Assembly: GCA_949316495.1 (NCBI GenBank)
Contig: OX439004.1
Coordinates: 16,599,267-16,663,266, forward strand
Length of the DNA stretch: 64,000 bases
Direction of reading: 5' to 3'
Source: Amphiduros pacificus
Taxonomy: Eukaryota > Annelida > Polychaeta > Phyllodocida > Hesionidae
The translations under genes were made by a program, and so were the position numbers. Below the pieces are notes generated by a model that was not told the origin of the DNA, did no database searches, and was given only the letters and a program-made list of their open reading frames with translations. Below, piece by piece: positions 50,601 to 62,870 of this stretch; the stretch's first letter is position 1; every line of letters begins with the position of its first letter.

Positions 50601-53600
50601 TAATTGGAGGATAACAGTGGATGAGATAATTGGGAGGGTAATTTGGAAGATATGATTGAGAGGATAACAGAGGATGAGATAATTGGGAGGATAACGGTGG
50701 ATGAGATAATTGGGAGGACAGTGTGGATGAAATAATTGATGTAATAAGGGAAAAGGTTAATTGAGAGGATAATTGGGATATCAAGGGGATGAGATTATTT
50801 TGGGATAAAGGGGATGAGATAATTGAGAAGATAACATTAGATGAGATAATTGTAAGATTAAGTGGATGAGGTAGTTGATGTAATCAGTGAATAGGGTAAT
50901 TGAGAGGATAAAGTGGTTTGGGTAATTCGGAGTATAAAGTGGATGAGATAATCGAGAGGATAAAGGGGATGAGGTAATTGGGAGGTTAATGAGAATGAGA
51001 TAAATGGGAGATCAAATAGATAAGATTATTGAGGTAGTTGAGAGGATTATTTGATGAGATATTTCAGGGATAAATAGGATGGGGTAGTTCAGAGGATAAT
51101 GTGGTTGAGATATTTTGGAGGATAATCGTATATGACATTATTGAGGGATAAAGTGGATGAGATAATTGGAGGATAACAGTGGATGAGATAATTGGGAGGA
51201 CAATGTGGATGAGATAATTGGGGGGACAACAGTAAATGAGATAATTGGGAGGACAATGTGGATGAGATAATTGAGAATGAAAGGGATGAGATAATTGGGA
51301 GGATAACAGTGGATGAGATAATTGGGAGGTTAATTTGGAAGAGATAATTGAGAGGATAACAGAGGATGAGCTAATTGGGGGGATAACAGTGGATGAGATA
51401 ATTGTAAGATCAAGTGGTTGAGATAATTGATGTAATAAGGGGATGGGGTAATTGAGAGGATAATTGGGATATCAAGGGGATGAGATTATTGATGGATAAT
51501 GGGGATGAGATAATTGGTAGGATAATAGTGGTTGAGATAAATGGGAGGGTAATTTGGAAGATACAATTGAGAGGATAACAGAGGATGAGATAATTGGGAG
51601 GATAACAGTGGATGAGATAATTGGGAGGATAATTTGGAAGAGATAATTGAGAGGATAACAGAGGATGAGCTAATTGGGGGGATAACAGTGGATGAGATAA
51701 TTGTAGGGATCAAGTGATTGAGATAATTGATGTAATAAGGGGATGGGGTAATTGAGAGGATACTTGGGAAATCAAGGGGATGAGATAATTGAGGGATAAA
51801 GGCGATGAGATAATTGGTAGGATAATAGTGGTTGAGATAAATGGGAGGGTAATTTGGAAGATATAATTGAGAGGATGACAGAGGATGAGATAATTGGGAG
51901 GATAACAGTGGATGAGATAATTGGGAGGACAGTGTGGATGAAATAATTGATGTAATAAGGGGAAAGGTTAATTGAGAGGATAATTGGGATATCAAGGGGA
52001 TGAGATTATTTTGGGATAAAGGGGATGAGATAATTGAGAAGATAACATTGGATGAGATAATTGTACGATTAAGTGGATGAGGTAGTTGATGTAATCAGTG
52101 AATAGGGTAATTGAGAGGATAAAGTGGTTTGGGTAATTCGGAGGATAAAGTGGATAAGATAATCGAAAGGATAAAGGGGATGAGGTAATTGGGAGGTTAG
52201 TGAGGATGAGATAAATGGGAGATCAAATAGATAAGATTATTGAGGTAGTTGAGAGGATTATTTGATGAGATATTTCAGGGATAAATAGGATGGGGTAGTT
52301 CAGAGGATAATGTGGTTGAGATATTTTGGAGGATAATCGTATATGACATTATTGAGGGATAACAGTGGATGAGATAATTGGAGGATAACAGTGGATGAGA
52401 TAATTGGGAGGACAATGTGGATGAGATAATTGGGGGGACAACAGTAAATGAGATAATTGGGAGGACAATGTGGATGAGATAATTGAGGATGAAAGGGATG
52501 AGATAATTGGGAGGATAACAGTGGATGAGATAATTGGGAGGATAATTTGGAAGAGATAATTGAGAGGATAACAGAGGATGAACTAATTGGGGGGATAACA
52601 GTGGATGATATGATTGTAAGATCAAGTGGTTGAGATAATTGATGTAATAAGGGGATGGGGTAATTGAGAGGATAGTTTGGAAATCAAGGGGATGATATAA
52701 TTGAGGGATAAAGGGGATGAGATAATTGGTAGGATAATAGTGGTTGAGATAAATGGGAGGGTAATTTGGAAGATATAATTGAGATGATAACAGAGGATGA
52801 GATAATTGGGAGGATAACAGTGGATGAGATAATTGGGAGGACAATGTGGATGAGATAATTGGGGGGACAACAGTAAATGAGATAATTGGGAGGACACTGT
52901 GTATGAGATAATTGAGGATGAAAGGGATGAGATAATTGGGAGAATAACAGTGGATGAGATAATTGGGAGGATAATTTGGAAGAGATAATTGAGAGGATAA
53001 CAGAGGATGAGCTAATTGGGGGGATAACAGTGGATGAGATAATTGTAAGATCAAGTGGTTGAGATAATTGATGTAATAAGGGGATGGGGTAATTGAGAGG
53101 ATAATTGGGATATCAAGGGGATGATATAATTGAGGGATAAAGGGGATGAGATAATTGGTAGGATAATAGTGGTTGAGATAAATGGGAGGGTAATTTGGAA
53201 GATACAATTGAGAGGATAACAGAGGATGAGATAATTGGGAGGATAACAGTGGATGATATAATTGGGAGGACAGTGTGGATGAGATAATTGGGAGGATAAC
53301 AGTAAATGAGATAATTGGGAGGACAATGTGGATGAGATAATTGAGGGATGAAAGGGATAAGATAATTGGAGGATAACAGTGGATGAGATAATTGGGAGGG
53401 TAATTTGGAAGATATGATTGAGAGGATAACAGAGGATGAGATAATTGGGAGGATTAATGTGGATGAGATAATTGGGAGGACAGTGTGGATGAAATAATTG
53501 ATGTAATAAGGGGAAAGGTTAATTGAGAGGATAATTGGGATATCAAGGGGATGATATTATTTTGGGATAAAGGGGATGAGATAATTGAGAAGATAACATT

Positions 53601-56317
53601 AGATGAGATAATTGTAAGATTAAGTGGATGAGGTAGTTGATGTAATCAGTGAATAGGGTAATTGAGAGGATAAAGTGGTTGGGGTAATTCGGAGGATAAA
53701 GTGGATGAGATAATCGAGAGGATAAAGGGGATGAGGTAATTGGGAGGTTAGTGAGAATGAGATAAATGGGAGATCAAATAGATAAGATTATTGAGGTAGT
53801 TGAGAGGATTATTTGATGAGATATTTCAGGGATAAATAGGATGGGGTAGTTCAGAGGATAATGTGGTTGAGATATTTGGAGGATAATCGTATATGACATT
53901 ATTGAGTGATAAAGTGGATGAAATAATTGGAGGATAACAGTGGATGAGATAATTGGGAGGACAATGTGGATGAGATAATTGGGGGGACAACAGTAAATGA
54001 GATAATTGGGAGGACAATGTGGATGAGATAATTGAGGATGAAAGGGATGAGATAATTGGGAGGATAACAGTGGATGAGATAATTGGGAGGATAATTTGGA
54101 AGAGATAATTGAGAGGATAACTGAGGATGAGCTAATTGGGGGGATAACAGTGGATGATATAATTGTAAGATCAAGTGGTTGAGATAATTGGTGTAATAAG
54201 GGGATGGGGTAATTGAGAGGATAATTGGGAAATCAAGGGGATGAGATAATTGAGGGATAAAGGGGATGAGATAATTGGTAGGATAATAGTGGTTGAAATA
54301 AATGGGAGGGTAATTTGGAAGATATAATTGAGAGGATAACAGAGGATGAGATAATTGGGAGGATAACAGTGGATGAGATAATTGGGAGGACAGTGTGGAT
54401 GAGATAATTGGGAGGATAACAGTAAATTAGATAATTGGGAGGACAATGTGGATGAGATAATTGTGGGGACAACAGTAAATGAGATAATTGGGAGGACAAT
54501 GTGGATGAGATAATTGAGGATGAAAGGGATGAGATAATTGGGAGGATAACAGTGGATGAGATAATTGGGAGGATAATTTGGAAGAGATAATTGAGAGGAT
54601 AACAGGGGATGAGCTAATTGTAAGATCAAGTGGTTGAGATAATTGATGTAATAAGGGGATGGGGTAATTGAGAGGATAATTGGGATATCAAGGGGATGAG
54701 ATTATTGAGGGATAAAGGGGATGAGATAATTGGGAGGATAACAGTAAATGAGATAATTGGGAGGACAATGTGGATGAGATAATTGAGGGATGAAAGGGAT
54801 GAGATAATTGGAGGATAACAGTGGATGAGATAATTGGGAGGGTAATTTGGAAGATATGATTGAGAGGATAACAGAGGATGAGATAATTGGGAGGATAACG
54901 GTGGATGAGATAATTGGGAGGACAGTGTGGATGAAATAATTGATGTAATAAGGGGAAAGGTTAATTGAGAGGATAATTGGGATATCAAGGGGATGAGATT
55001 ATTTTGGGATAAAGGGGATGAGATAATTGAGAAGATAACATTAGATGAGATAATTGTAAGATTTAGTGGATGAGGTAGTTGATGTAATCAGTGAATAGGG
55101 TAATTGAGAGGATAAAGTGGTTTGGGTAATTCGGAGGATAAAGTGGATGAGATAATCGAGAGGATAAAGGGGATGAAGTAATTGGGAGGTTAGTGAGGAT
55201 GAGATAAATGGGAGATCAAATAGATAAGATTATTGAGGTAGTTGAGAGGATTATTTGATGAGATATTTCAGGGATAAATAGGATGGGGTAGTTCAGAGGA
55301 TAATTTGGTTGAGATATTTTGGAGGATAATCGTATATGACATTATTGAGGGATAAAGTGGATGAGATAATTGGAGGATAACAGTGGATGAGATAATTGGA
55401 GGACAATGTGGATGAGATAATTGGGGGGACAACAGTAAATGAGATAATTGGGAGGACAATGTGGATGAGATAATTGAGGATGAAAGGGATGAGATAATTG
55501 GGAGGATAACAGTGGATGAGATAATTGGGAGGATAATTTGGAAGAGATAATTGAGAGGATAACAGAGGATGAGCTAATTGGGGGATAGCAGTGGATGAGA
55601 TAATTGTAAGATCAAGTGGTTGAGATAATTGATGTAATAAGGGGATAGGGTAATTGAGAGGATAATTGGGATATCAAGGGGATGAGATTATTGAGGGATA
55701 AAAGGGATGAGATAATTGGTAGGATAATAGTGGTTGAGATAAATGGGAGGGTAATTTGGAAGATATAATTGAGAGGATAATAGAGGATGAGATAATTCGG
55801 AGGATAACAGTGGATGAGATAATTGGGAGGACAGTGTGGATGAGATAATTGGGAGGATAACAGTAAATGAGGTAATTGGGAGGATAATGTGGATGAGATA
55901 ATTGAGGGATGAAAGGGATAAGATAATTGCAGGATTACAGTGGAAGAGATAATTGAGAGGATAATTTGGAAGAGATAATTAAGAGGATAACAGAGGATGA
56001 GCTAATTGGGGGACAACATTGGATGATATAATTGTAGGGATCAAGTGATTGAGATAATTGATGTAATAAGGGGATGGGGTAATTGAGAGGATACTTGGGA
56101 AATCAAGGGGATGAGATAATTGAGGGATAAAGGCGATGAGATAATTGGTAGGATAATAGTGGTTGAGATAAATGGGAGGGTAATTTGGAAGATATAATTG
56201 AGAGGATGACAGAGGATGAGATAATTGGGAGGATAACAGTGGATGAGATAATTGGGAGGACAGTGTGGATGAAATAATTGATGTAATAAGGGGAAAGGTT
56301 AATTGAGAGGATAATTG
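47656..56317. repeat. Large hierarchical satellite, right part
   Basis: This continues the array interrupted by the BEL/Pao element. The landmark recurs at 48381, 49369, 50190, 51012, 52223, 53774 and 55216, with steps of 988, 821, 822, 1211, 1551 and 1442. The first 2 kb or so here follow 38491-40600 almost base for base (offset 9165). Removing the BEL element and one target copy (6030 bases) makes that a 3135-base period. The array ends where the Gypsy LTR begins. Confidence 0.93.
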
Positions 56318-56614
56318 TGTAGTATAGTCATAATGTAGGGGCATTACACTGCCTCATGAATAATTAATGATACAGGATATTGTACATCGTATATACACAC
56401 TAATAAACAGTCCCCAGACACACAGTGGTGGTCAGCAGGTTGTGTGTGTTGCAAGAGAGTTTGAGGGGATTAAGCATTTGAACATTATATGATGTGTTTG
56501 AGTTGAATATATATATAAATATATATTGAAAGAGCCAAGTACCTCTGAAGCGAGTTGCTAGAAGTTATACTTATGTTTTGGACATAAACTCCTAAACATA
56601 CCAACTCTATTTCA
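56318..56614 (+). repeat. Gypsy element 5' LTR
   Basis: It starts TGTAGTATAGTCATAATG at the point where satellite sequence stops and ends CTCTATTTCA just before TGGTGGAGAAGTC, a plausible primer site. An AT-rich TATA-like tract lies at 56507-56526. The right boundary is inferred, because the partner LTR is outside the window. Confidence 0.7.
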
Positions 56615-56635
56615 TGGTGGAGAAGTCTAAAACTT

Positions 56636-57565
56636 TTGGACAATATGGCTCAAAGGAGACAGACTGATTTTTTACCCCAGAATTATGATGGAAAAACAAG
56701 CGCAAGAGCACACTGGATGAAGTTTAGAGACTATTTAGATATACATGAAATTGCTGAAGATGAGCAAGTAGACAAATTCAAGTTAACCCTTGTTGGTGGA
56801 CCAAGAGAGTGGATTGATGGGAAAGAATTTGCTGATTTGGACAATCTAAAAGAGAGATTCCTGCAGAAATACTCAGGAATGTTTTCAAGAGATGCATGTC
56901 TTGGTTCCTTCAGGAATTGTGTTTTACAGCCTGGAGAGAATGTGGAAGACTATCTCAGGAGATTAAAGATTTTAGCGGAGAGATTGGGCTATGAAGAAGA
57001 CATTATCCGAGACCAATTAAAACAAGGTTTGCCATGGGAGGTTAGAGCTGCTATTACCACAGCTAATCTTGAAAATTTGGAGGCAATTGTTGAGATGGCA
57101 CAAAATGTTTTAGATCTACATAATACAAGAACAGTTATGCCAAACGTATCTGCAGTAGCTGGCAGTGAGGGAGAGGCCACCTTAAGTCAAAAGATGTCGG
57201 ACATTGTGGAGACTGTCGATGCTCTAACAAACCAAATGCAGAAAATAAACATGCAAGGCAATGGAAACCAAAGGGGAAGATCACGTAATAGAGGACAGTG
57301 GAGCAGCCAGAGAGGGCGTGGACACTCTTTGCAGAGAGGTCGCAGCTACCAGAAGTATGGTCAGCAGCAAGTTCCATTGGAAGATGATTGGAGCAGGCCA
57401 TCAAACCCGAAGCGAGCAAGGTTCAGTAGCGAGCTATTGCATAACAAAGGTAGAGGTAGAGGACAGATCAGACAGGCATTTAGATGTTATCTTTGCAATA
57501 GAGTAGGGCATATTGCGAGATTTTGCTATCAGAACAAACAAGACAGGTACAACCAGTTAAACTAA
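56636..57565 (+). CDS. Gypsy gag (capsid and zinc knuckle), fossil element
   Basis: A frame of 309 codons. The first 170 residues have the retrotransposon capsid pattern (AHWMKFRDYLDIHEI, ERFLQKYSGMF, GENVEDYLRRLKILAERLGY). An RG/RS-rich basic stretch follows (RGRSRNRGQWSSQRGRGHS). Near the end is one zinc knuckle of the C-x2-C-x4-H-x4-C type (CYLCNRVGHIARFC). Its likely role was packaging of element RNA. Confidence 0.85.
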   Translation: MDNMAQRRQTDFLPQNYDGKTSARAHWMKFRDYLDIHEIAEDEQVDKFKLTLVGGPREWIDGKEFADLDNLKERFLQKYSGMFSRDACLGSFRNCVLQPGENVEDYLRRLKILAERLGYEEDIIRDQLKQGLPWEVRAAITTANLENLEAIVEMAQNVLDLHNTRTVMPNVSAVAGSEGEATLSQKMSDIVETVDALTNQMQKINMQGNGNQRGRSRNRGQWSSQRGRGHSLQRGRSYQKYGQQQVPLEDDWSRPSNPKRARFSSELLHNKGRGRGQIRQAFRCYLCNRVGHIARFCYQNKQDRYNQLN

Positions 57566-57827
57566 ATAGCCGCTGTGTGCAAGGGCCAGTAGGCAGTGGC
57601 AGTAGAAACAGGAAATTTAGGAGAAATAGATCTAGAGCAGTTAGCAGACATGTGAATACTTTAAAGACAAATTCATATAGTCAAGATGATAAACATGTCA
57701 ATATTCACAGAAATGGTAGGAGATATAAGCAGTCATATAATCACAATGATGTACATATACAAGATGGTAGTAGTGAGGAAGAAGCAATTATTCAGTTATA
57801 CTAGTAGATTCAGGAGCTACTCAGAGC

Positions 57828-60800
57828 TTGATTAGCCAGAACATAGTCAGCAAGGCAGGTATTAGAGTAGAACCTCATACAAGTCAAAGGTTTAATACTG
57901 CCAATGGTGGAGTATTAGCAACAAACAGTATTGCCTATTTTGATTTGAAAATTCAAAATAATGTACTCAGAATTGAGGCATTAGTAGCACAATGCTTGGG
58001 TTCTTTTGATCTTATATTGGGAACAACAACTTTAAATAGGCTAGGAGGTGTCTTAGATTTCAAAGAGCACACTTTGAGAATAAGAAAGAAAATATTTGGT
58101 GCAAATCCTCAAGTACCATTCACATTGAGACCTAATGAGGAGAGAGTAATTACCATTAGGACAAAATTGCCTAGTCAATATTGTAACAAACAAATGTTGG
58201 TAAAGTCCTGTTCAAAGTTCTCAAAGATTGCACCAAAACACATGCTGGTTGAGATAAGAAACAACAAAGCACATATACCTGTGAAAAATATGACCCAAAG
58301 AAAGATCCATTTTAATGAAAACAACTTTGTGGCATGCATTGAAGCTCTGCCTATGTTTAGTGTAGTGTCACATATAGAGGTGAACCAGGATACAACCATT
58401 TTGCACAGGGATGTAAGCAGCATCAAACCATCATATTTTACAGGGATAGATAGGCTCAAATTGAAGGAAGAAAAGAAACAAAAACACCCTTACCTAGATT
58501 CTAATGACCCAAGATTAGCAATGACAGACTATGAGATTTTAAAAAGGGATGTTGATTTGGAAACAGATTGCTTATTACAGGCTGATCAGAAGGAGGATAT
58601 ATTAGATATGTTGCATGACAAAGCCAAAGCTTTCGCATTACATGGGGAAGTAGGGCACTGCAAGGAGTTTGAAATAGACTTCAAGTTGAATGACAAGACA
58701 CCATTTTATATACGCCCATACAGCACGAGTAGACAGGAAAAACAGTTTTTAGACTCAGAACTTAGAAAACTTGAGTTAATGGGTGTGTTAAAGAAACAGA
58801 CTAGCGATTACACCTCACCTGTCTTAGTGGTTACCAAGAAAGACGGTTCTCGTCCAAGGGTCTGTGTTGATTTTAGATACATTAACTCAAGAATAAGAAA
58901 AAGAAATTTCCCATTTCCATTAGTTAGGGATGCCATACAAAAGATAGGAGAATCAGCAGCCACAGTATTTTCAACTCTAGACTTACGAATGGCATTTCAT
59001 TCACTACCATTGTCAGAGAAGTGTAGGAAGTACACAGGTATAGCTTCATACTATGGTGGTGCTTCCTATGTTCATTTACGGTTACCTATGGGCCTTTCAA
59101 TCTCACCTGCAGAGTGGCAGAGAGTCTTGAATGAAATCTTAGCTACTGTTAAAGATTCAGACAAGTTTTGTTTAGGAATTGCAGACGATTTGTGCATTTA
59201 TTCCAAATCGATAAAAGAGCATAAAGTACATCTAAAAGCAATCTTGCAAGCATTAGAAAAGTATAATTTGAAAATCAGCCCATCCAAAGTACAGTTATTT
59301 AGGTCAAAAATTATATACATGGGACATGAGATTATGGTGAACAAGGATAAGAAACCATGCATCAGAGCAATGCGTTCAAAAGTAGAGGCTATAGACAGGT
59401 TAAAACCACCAAATTCAAGGCAGGAATGTCGCAGACTGATTGGTATGGTCAATTTCTTGTCAATGTATGTACCAAAACTGCAAATATTATTGAAACCATT
59501 ATACAATGCATGCAAGAAAGACAAAGACAAGAACAAGAAAGATGACTCAAAATTTGTGTGGTCAGTAGAGTGCATGGAAAATTTCCACAAAATCAAAAAT
59601 ATACTCAAAAGTGATCAGGTGCTTCACTTGCCTAACAACACAGGCAGATTCATACTTTACAGTGACACCTCTATAACAGGTGCAGGAGGAGCACTTTTCC
59701 AGATTCAAAATGGGAAAGAAGTTCCAATATGTTTCACAAGTAGGGTTTTAGGACCACAATGTTCAAGGTATTCTATCTCAGAATTAGAATGCAAAGGCCT
59801 AGTTGAGAATCTCAAAGCATTCTCACATTTCATTAAAGGCTGTCACATAGCTGCAGTGGTAGATCATTCTAGTCTTTGTCAAATAGTTAAATCTAAGACA
59901 AAACCACCTACTAGAAGGTTACAAAAGTTGCTTGAAAGGGCTTCAGAATATAGCTTTGACCTTTCTTATAAGAAGGGATCTGAGTTAGTTGTAGTAGATT
60001 ATTTGAGCAGAGATGTGCCACAGGGCAAAATAACAAAAACAGAGCCAATAGCATGCCCAGTAGGATCTGCACCAAATCCCACACGTAGAGTGACAAGAGC
60101 TTATGCAAAAGAACACAATCTGGAAATCCCAGATATTTTTCCAGACGGATTAAGAAATAAACAAACAAATGAAACCCAGCCATCAACATCACAGAAAAAG
60201 GATGTTCAAACAAATCCTGAAGAAAATACCACACCTACACCAGTCATTCAGGCAGATACAATCCCAAAAACACAGGTGAAACACACTATAGATTTACCTC
60301 ACATGTCTAGATCAGCATTAAGACCACAGTTACCTGTCATTGATTTGTCAAGACCACAAACTCTAGTAGAGTTGAATAAAGGTAGCACAATGGAAAACTG
60401 GAAACATCAAATACCAATACAAAATAACAACACAGAGCCCACTACTATTAGACACGAACTACCTGATGAAAACACATTTAGAGATTCAGAACCACTTCTC
60501 AAGAAAATCAGTAGTGAGTCAGTCTTAAGACAACACATACCAAAACAGACAGAAATAGATGTTATGCTGAAGGCGATAAAATCACAAGTACTCAGAGATT
60601 ATCATTTGCCATTGACAGCTAGGGAAATAAAACTAGCTCAACAAAGGGATACATATCTCAAAGATGTGTATAACTTCATTACAAGTCAAATGTTGCCTTC
60701 AGATGTGAGAGCAGCAAAATCAGTTAAGCATTTAGCTGAGGATTTTGTAATGATTGAGGGAATTTTATTCAAATTAGTCAAAGACAAAGATGACTTGAGA

Positions 60801-62363
60801 GTAACATTAGCAATACCAGAAAACTTACATCTCAAGATCCTAGAATTATATCATGACAATCTATCTAGTCATCAAGGAGTGACAAGATGCTATCAAACAC
60901 TTAGGAGGAAGTATTACATTAGAAACCTGTATGAAAAGTTAGTCAACTATGTAAGGTCATGTCACATATGTAGTCAGAGAAAGATGCCAGTAAAGGCAAT
61001 GTACCCAGATGAGTACAATCTTAGGATACCAAATCAATTTTCTCCAATGAGTCAGTTATCAGGAGATTTCAAAATCATGCCTGAAGGGTATCAAGGACAT
61101 AAATTAGCCCTAATACTTGTGTGTGAAATCACCAGGTATTGCATAGTTATTCCATTGAAAGATAGGCAAGCCATGACAGTAGCAGAAAATCTGCTGCAGA
61201 AAGTGTTTCTAATATATGGCTTTCCCAAAACATTGATATTAGACAGGGATGTAGCATTCACAAACCAGGTCATAAAATACATGACGGATGCACTGAAAAT
61301 TGATATGAAATTTGTCAGTGTAGGACACCACCAATCATTAGTGGCAGAAAGACATCTCAGAACAATTAGTGAACTGATAATGTCAAATTTATCAAACAAT
61401 GGACGATTTTGGCATCTATTTGCAAATTTTGTGAGCTTTGGATATAATGTGACGATTTTCCCAGAGTTAGGGTACAGCCCATACTACCTTGTGTTCCTCA
61501 GAGAACCACCAGATGTAATAAATTTGCAATTTGCTCCAGTGACAGATGTGTCCAGAAATTATAGAGAATATGTAGAAATATTGAAACAAAGATTAGAAGC
61601 AGTAGGGAAAACTGTTCTCAATATACAGAGTAGAATACAGGAGGAAAGGAAGCATAAACATGATCTTAGAAATCAAGGCACAACACCTTTCAATGAAGGG
61701 TCCTTAGTGTACTTACTAAGCCCAGATCATAGTGCTTTGAAGACAGCAAATGCCAAGATAAAATTCCGGTATATAGGACCTTTAGCAATCAATACAGTAC
61801 TTTCAAATTCGAAAGTAATCCTACAAACACTAGATGGCAAAATACTAAAAGGTATTTTCCACACATGCAGACTAAAGGTGGCATGGTTGAGAATTCAGAA
61901 CCAGATTACAAATAGCCTACAGGGATTAAAAGCGATCACCAAGGGTGAAGCACTCCCAATGAAAAAGTCAATTAAGGTAGTAGATGAAAATGGACATGAG
62001 ATAAGCTACTTGACTGACAAAGATGTCAAATTTATTGGGGAATGCAAAAGTGTGAATCTGCAAGATTATGAAGAAAATGCAGAGAAAAATTGCTTTGTTG
62101 CTTGTACATATGAGCTTAGTGCAGAATGTAAATCAAAGATAGGTAAAAGTACATTCCAAAATGAGGATGATTACACAGTCATTAAGGCCAGATTCAAATC
62201 TGGACAGTTACAAATACTTGTAACTAGTGAGAACATTAGATTTTGGGTAGATGTGGAGACACACCCCTTTCTTGAAGGGTTCAAAGACAAACTAGTGAAA
62301 GGAGAAATAAAGGTGAGAACAGTAGGATCACCAGAGAAATTTGTAAAACAGTTATTGTATTAG
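57828..62363 (+). CDS. Gypsy pol: protease, reverse transcriptase, RNase H, integrase (fossil element)
   Basis: A single frame of about 1511 codons. The aspartic protease motif LVDSGATQS lies just before the first listed codon in the same frame. RT blocks are at about 58.7-59.4 kb (VCVDFRYIN, TLDLRMAFHS, RLPMGLSISPAEW, ADDL). RNase H is at about 59.6-60.0 kb (LYSDTSITGAGGALF). A low-complexity linker of about 180 residues follows. The HHCC zinc region is near 60.85-60.98 kb (SCHICSQRK) and the integrase core at about 61.05-61.45 kb. The C-terminal extension of about 150 residues is of unknown role. The order RT-RNase H-integrase places it in Gypsy/Ty3; I do not assign a clade. Confidence 0.88.
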   Translation: MISQNIVSKAGIRVEPHTSQRFNTANGGVLATNSIAYFDLKIQNNVLRIEALVAQCLGSFDLILGTTTLNRLGGVLDFKEHTLRIRKKIFGANPQVPFTLRPNEERVITIRTKLPSQYCNKQMLVKSCSKFSKIAPKHMLVEIRNNKAHIPVKNMTQRKIHFNENNFVACIEALPMFSVVSHIEVNQDTTILHRDVSSIKPSYFTGIDRLKLKEEKKQKHPYLDSNDPRLAMTDYEILKRDVDLETDCLLQADQKEDILDMLHDKAKAFALHGEVGHCKEFEIDFKLNDKTPFYIRPYSTSRQEKQFLDSELRKLELMGVLKKQTSDYTSPVLVVTKKDGSRPRVCVDFRYINSRIRKRNFPFPLVRDAIQKIGESAATVFSTLDLRMAFHSLPLSEKCRKYTGIASYYGGASYVHLRLPMGLSISPAEWQRVLNEILATVKDSDKFCLGIADDLCIYSKSIKEHKVHLKAILQALEKYNLKISPSKVQLFRSKIIYMGHEIMVNKDKKPCIRAMRSKVEAIDRLKPPNSRQECRRLIGMVNFLSMYVPKLQILLKPLYNACKKDKDKNKKDDSKFVWSVECMENFHKIKNILKSDQVLHLPNNTGRFILYSDTSITGAGGALFQIQNGKEVPICFTSRVLGPQCSRYSISELECKGLVENLKAFSHFIKGCHIAAVVDHSSLCQIVKSKTKPPTRRLQKLLERASEYSFDLSYKKGSELVVVDYLSRDVPQGKITKTEPIACPVGSAPNPTRRVTRAYAKEHNLEIPDIFPDGLRNKQTNETQPSTSQKKDVQTNPEENTTPTPVIQADTIPKTQVKHTIDLPHMSRSALRPQLPVIDLSRPQTLVELNKGSTMENWKHQIPIQNNNTEPTTIRHELPDENTFRDSEPLLKKISSESVLRQHIPKQTEIDVMLKAIKSQVLRDYHLPLTAREIKLAQQRDTYLKDVYNFITSQMLPSDVRAAKSVKHLAEDFVMIEGILFKLVKDKDDLRVTLAIPENLHLKILELYHDNLSSHQGVTRCYQTLRRKYYIRNLYEKLVNYVRSCHICSQRKMPVKAMYPDEYNLRIPNQFSPMSQLSGDFKIMPEGYQGHKLALILVCEITRYCIVIPLKDRQAMTVAENLLQKVFLIYGFPKTLILDRDVAFTNQVIKYMTDALKIDMKFVSVGHHQSLVAERHLRTISELIMSNLSNNGRFWHLFANFVSFGYNVTIFPELGYSPYYLVFLREPPDVINLQFAPVTDVSRNYREYVEILKQRLEAVGKTVLNIQSRIQEERKHKHDLRNQGTTPFNEGSLVYLLSPDHSALKTANAKIKFRYIGPLAINTVLSNSKVILQTLDGKILKGIFHTCRLKVAWLRIQNQITNSLQGLKAITKGEALPMKKSIKVVDENGHEISYLTDKDVKFIGECKSVNLQDYEENAEKNCFVACTYELSAECKSKIGKSTFQNEDDYTVIKARFKSGQLQILVTSENIRFWVDVETHPFLEGFKDKLVKGEIKVRTVGSPEKFVKQLLY

Positions 62364-62870
62364 AGTTCATACAATATTGAAGAGTAATAGGACATTATAA
62401 TGTAATATACGGTAATTGGTAAATCTAAAGAAATAGGATATGGAGAGAAAAAAAATGTATGATATATGAAATTAATTATTACATGGACTGAGATAATTTG
62501 ATTAAACACAGCCAATACTTTAATTAAATATAAGGTATTACAAGCAAATAGAGTAAAAGCTAAACTTATTATGTTGCTGTGTAAGACCAGTAACTTTGTA
62601 GTAATACCACCACTACTAACTAAGTTGTAGATATATACCATTTACATAAGTATATATGAAATGGCCAAAATTATTGTTTTGTTCTACTCTTGGCAGTCAA
62701 AATAATAGGTGAAAAGTATATACAAGTATTGTGCAAATTAATTTCATTTCACAATGATTTGGAGTATTTTTCATAAATTAACTTCAAATTGCAATTATAG
62801 TGTTTTATCAACCCTTATAAGGATCTCTATTACTAGTTTATAACATTCGAAATTAATTAATAATTTTGTA
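62364..62870. other. AT-rich interval between pol and the envelope-like frame
   Basis: No coding signature. The interval ends in TTTTGTAATGTTACAG, which resembles a splice acceptor. Errantivirus-like elements are known to make envelope from a spliced RNA. Confidence 0.5.

Noticed and set aside
33542-56344. Many minus-strand open frames in the satellite (SQLSHPLLSS-type peptides)
   Set aside because: They follow the repeat period, begin and end at repeat variants, and recur at block spacing. They are periodicity artefacts.
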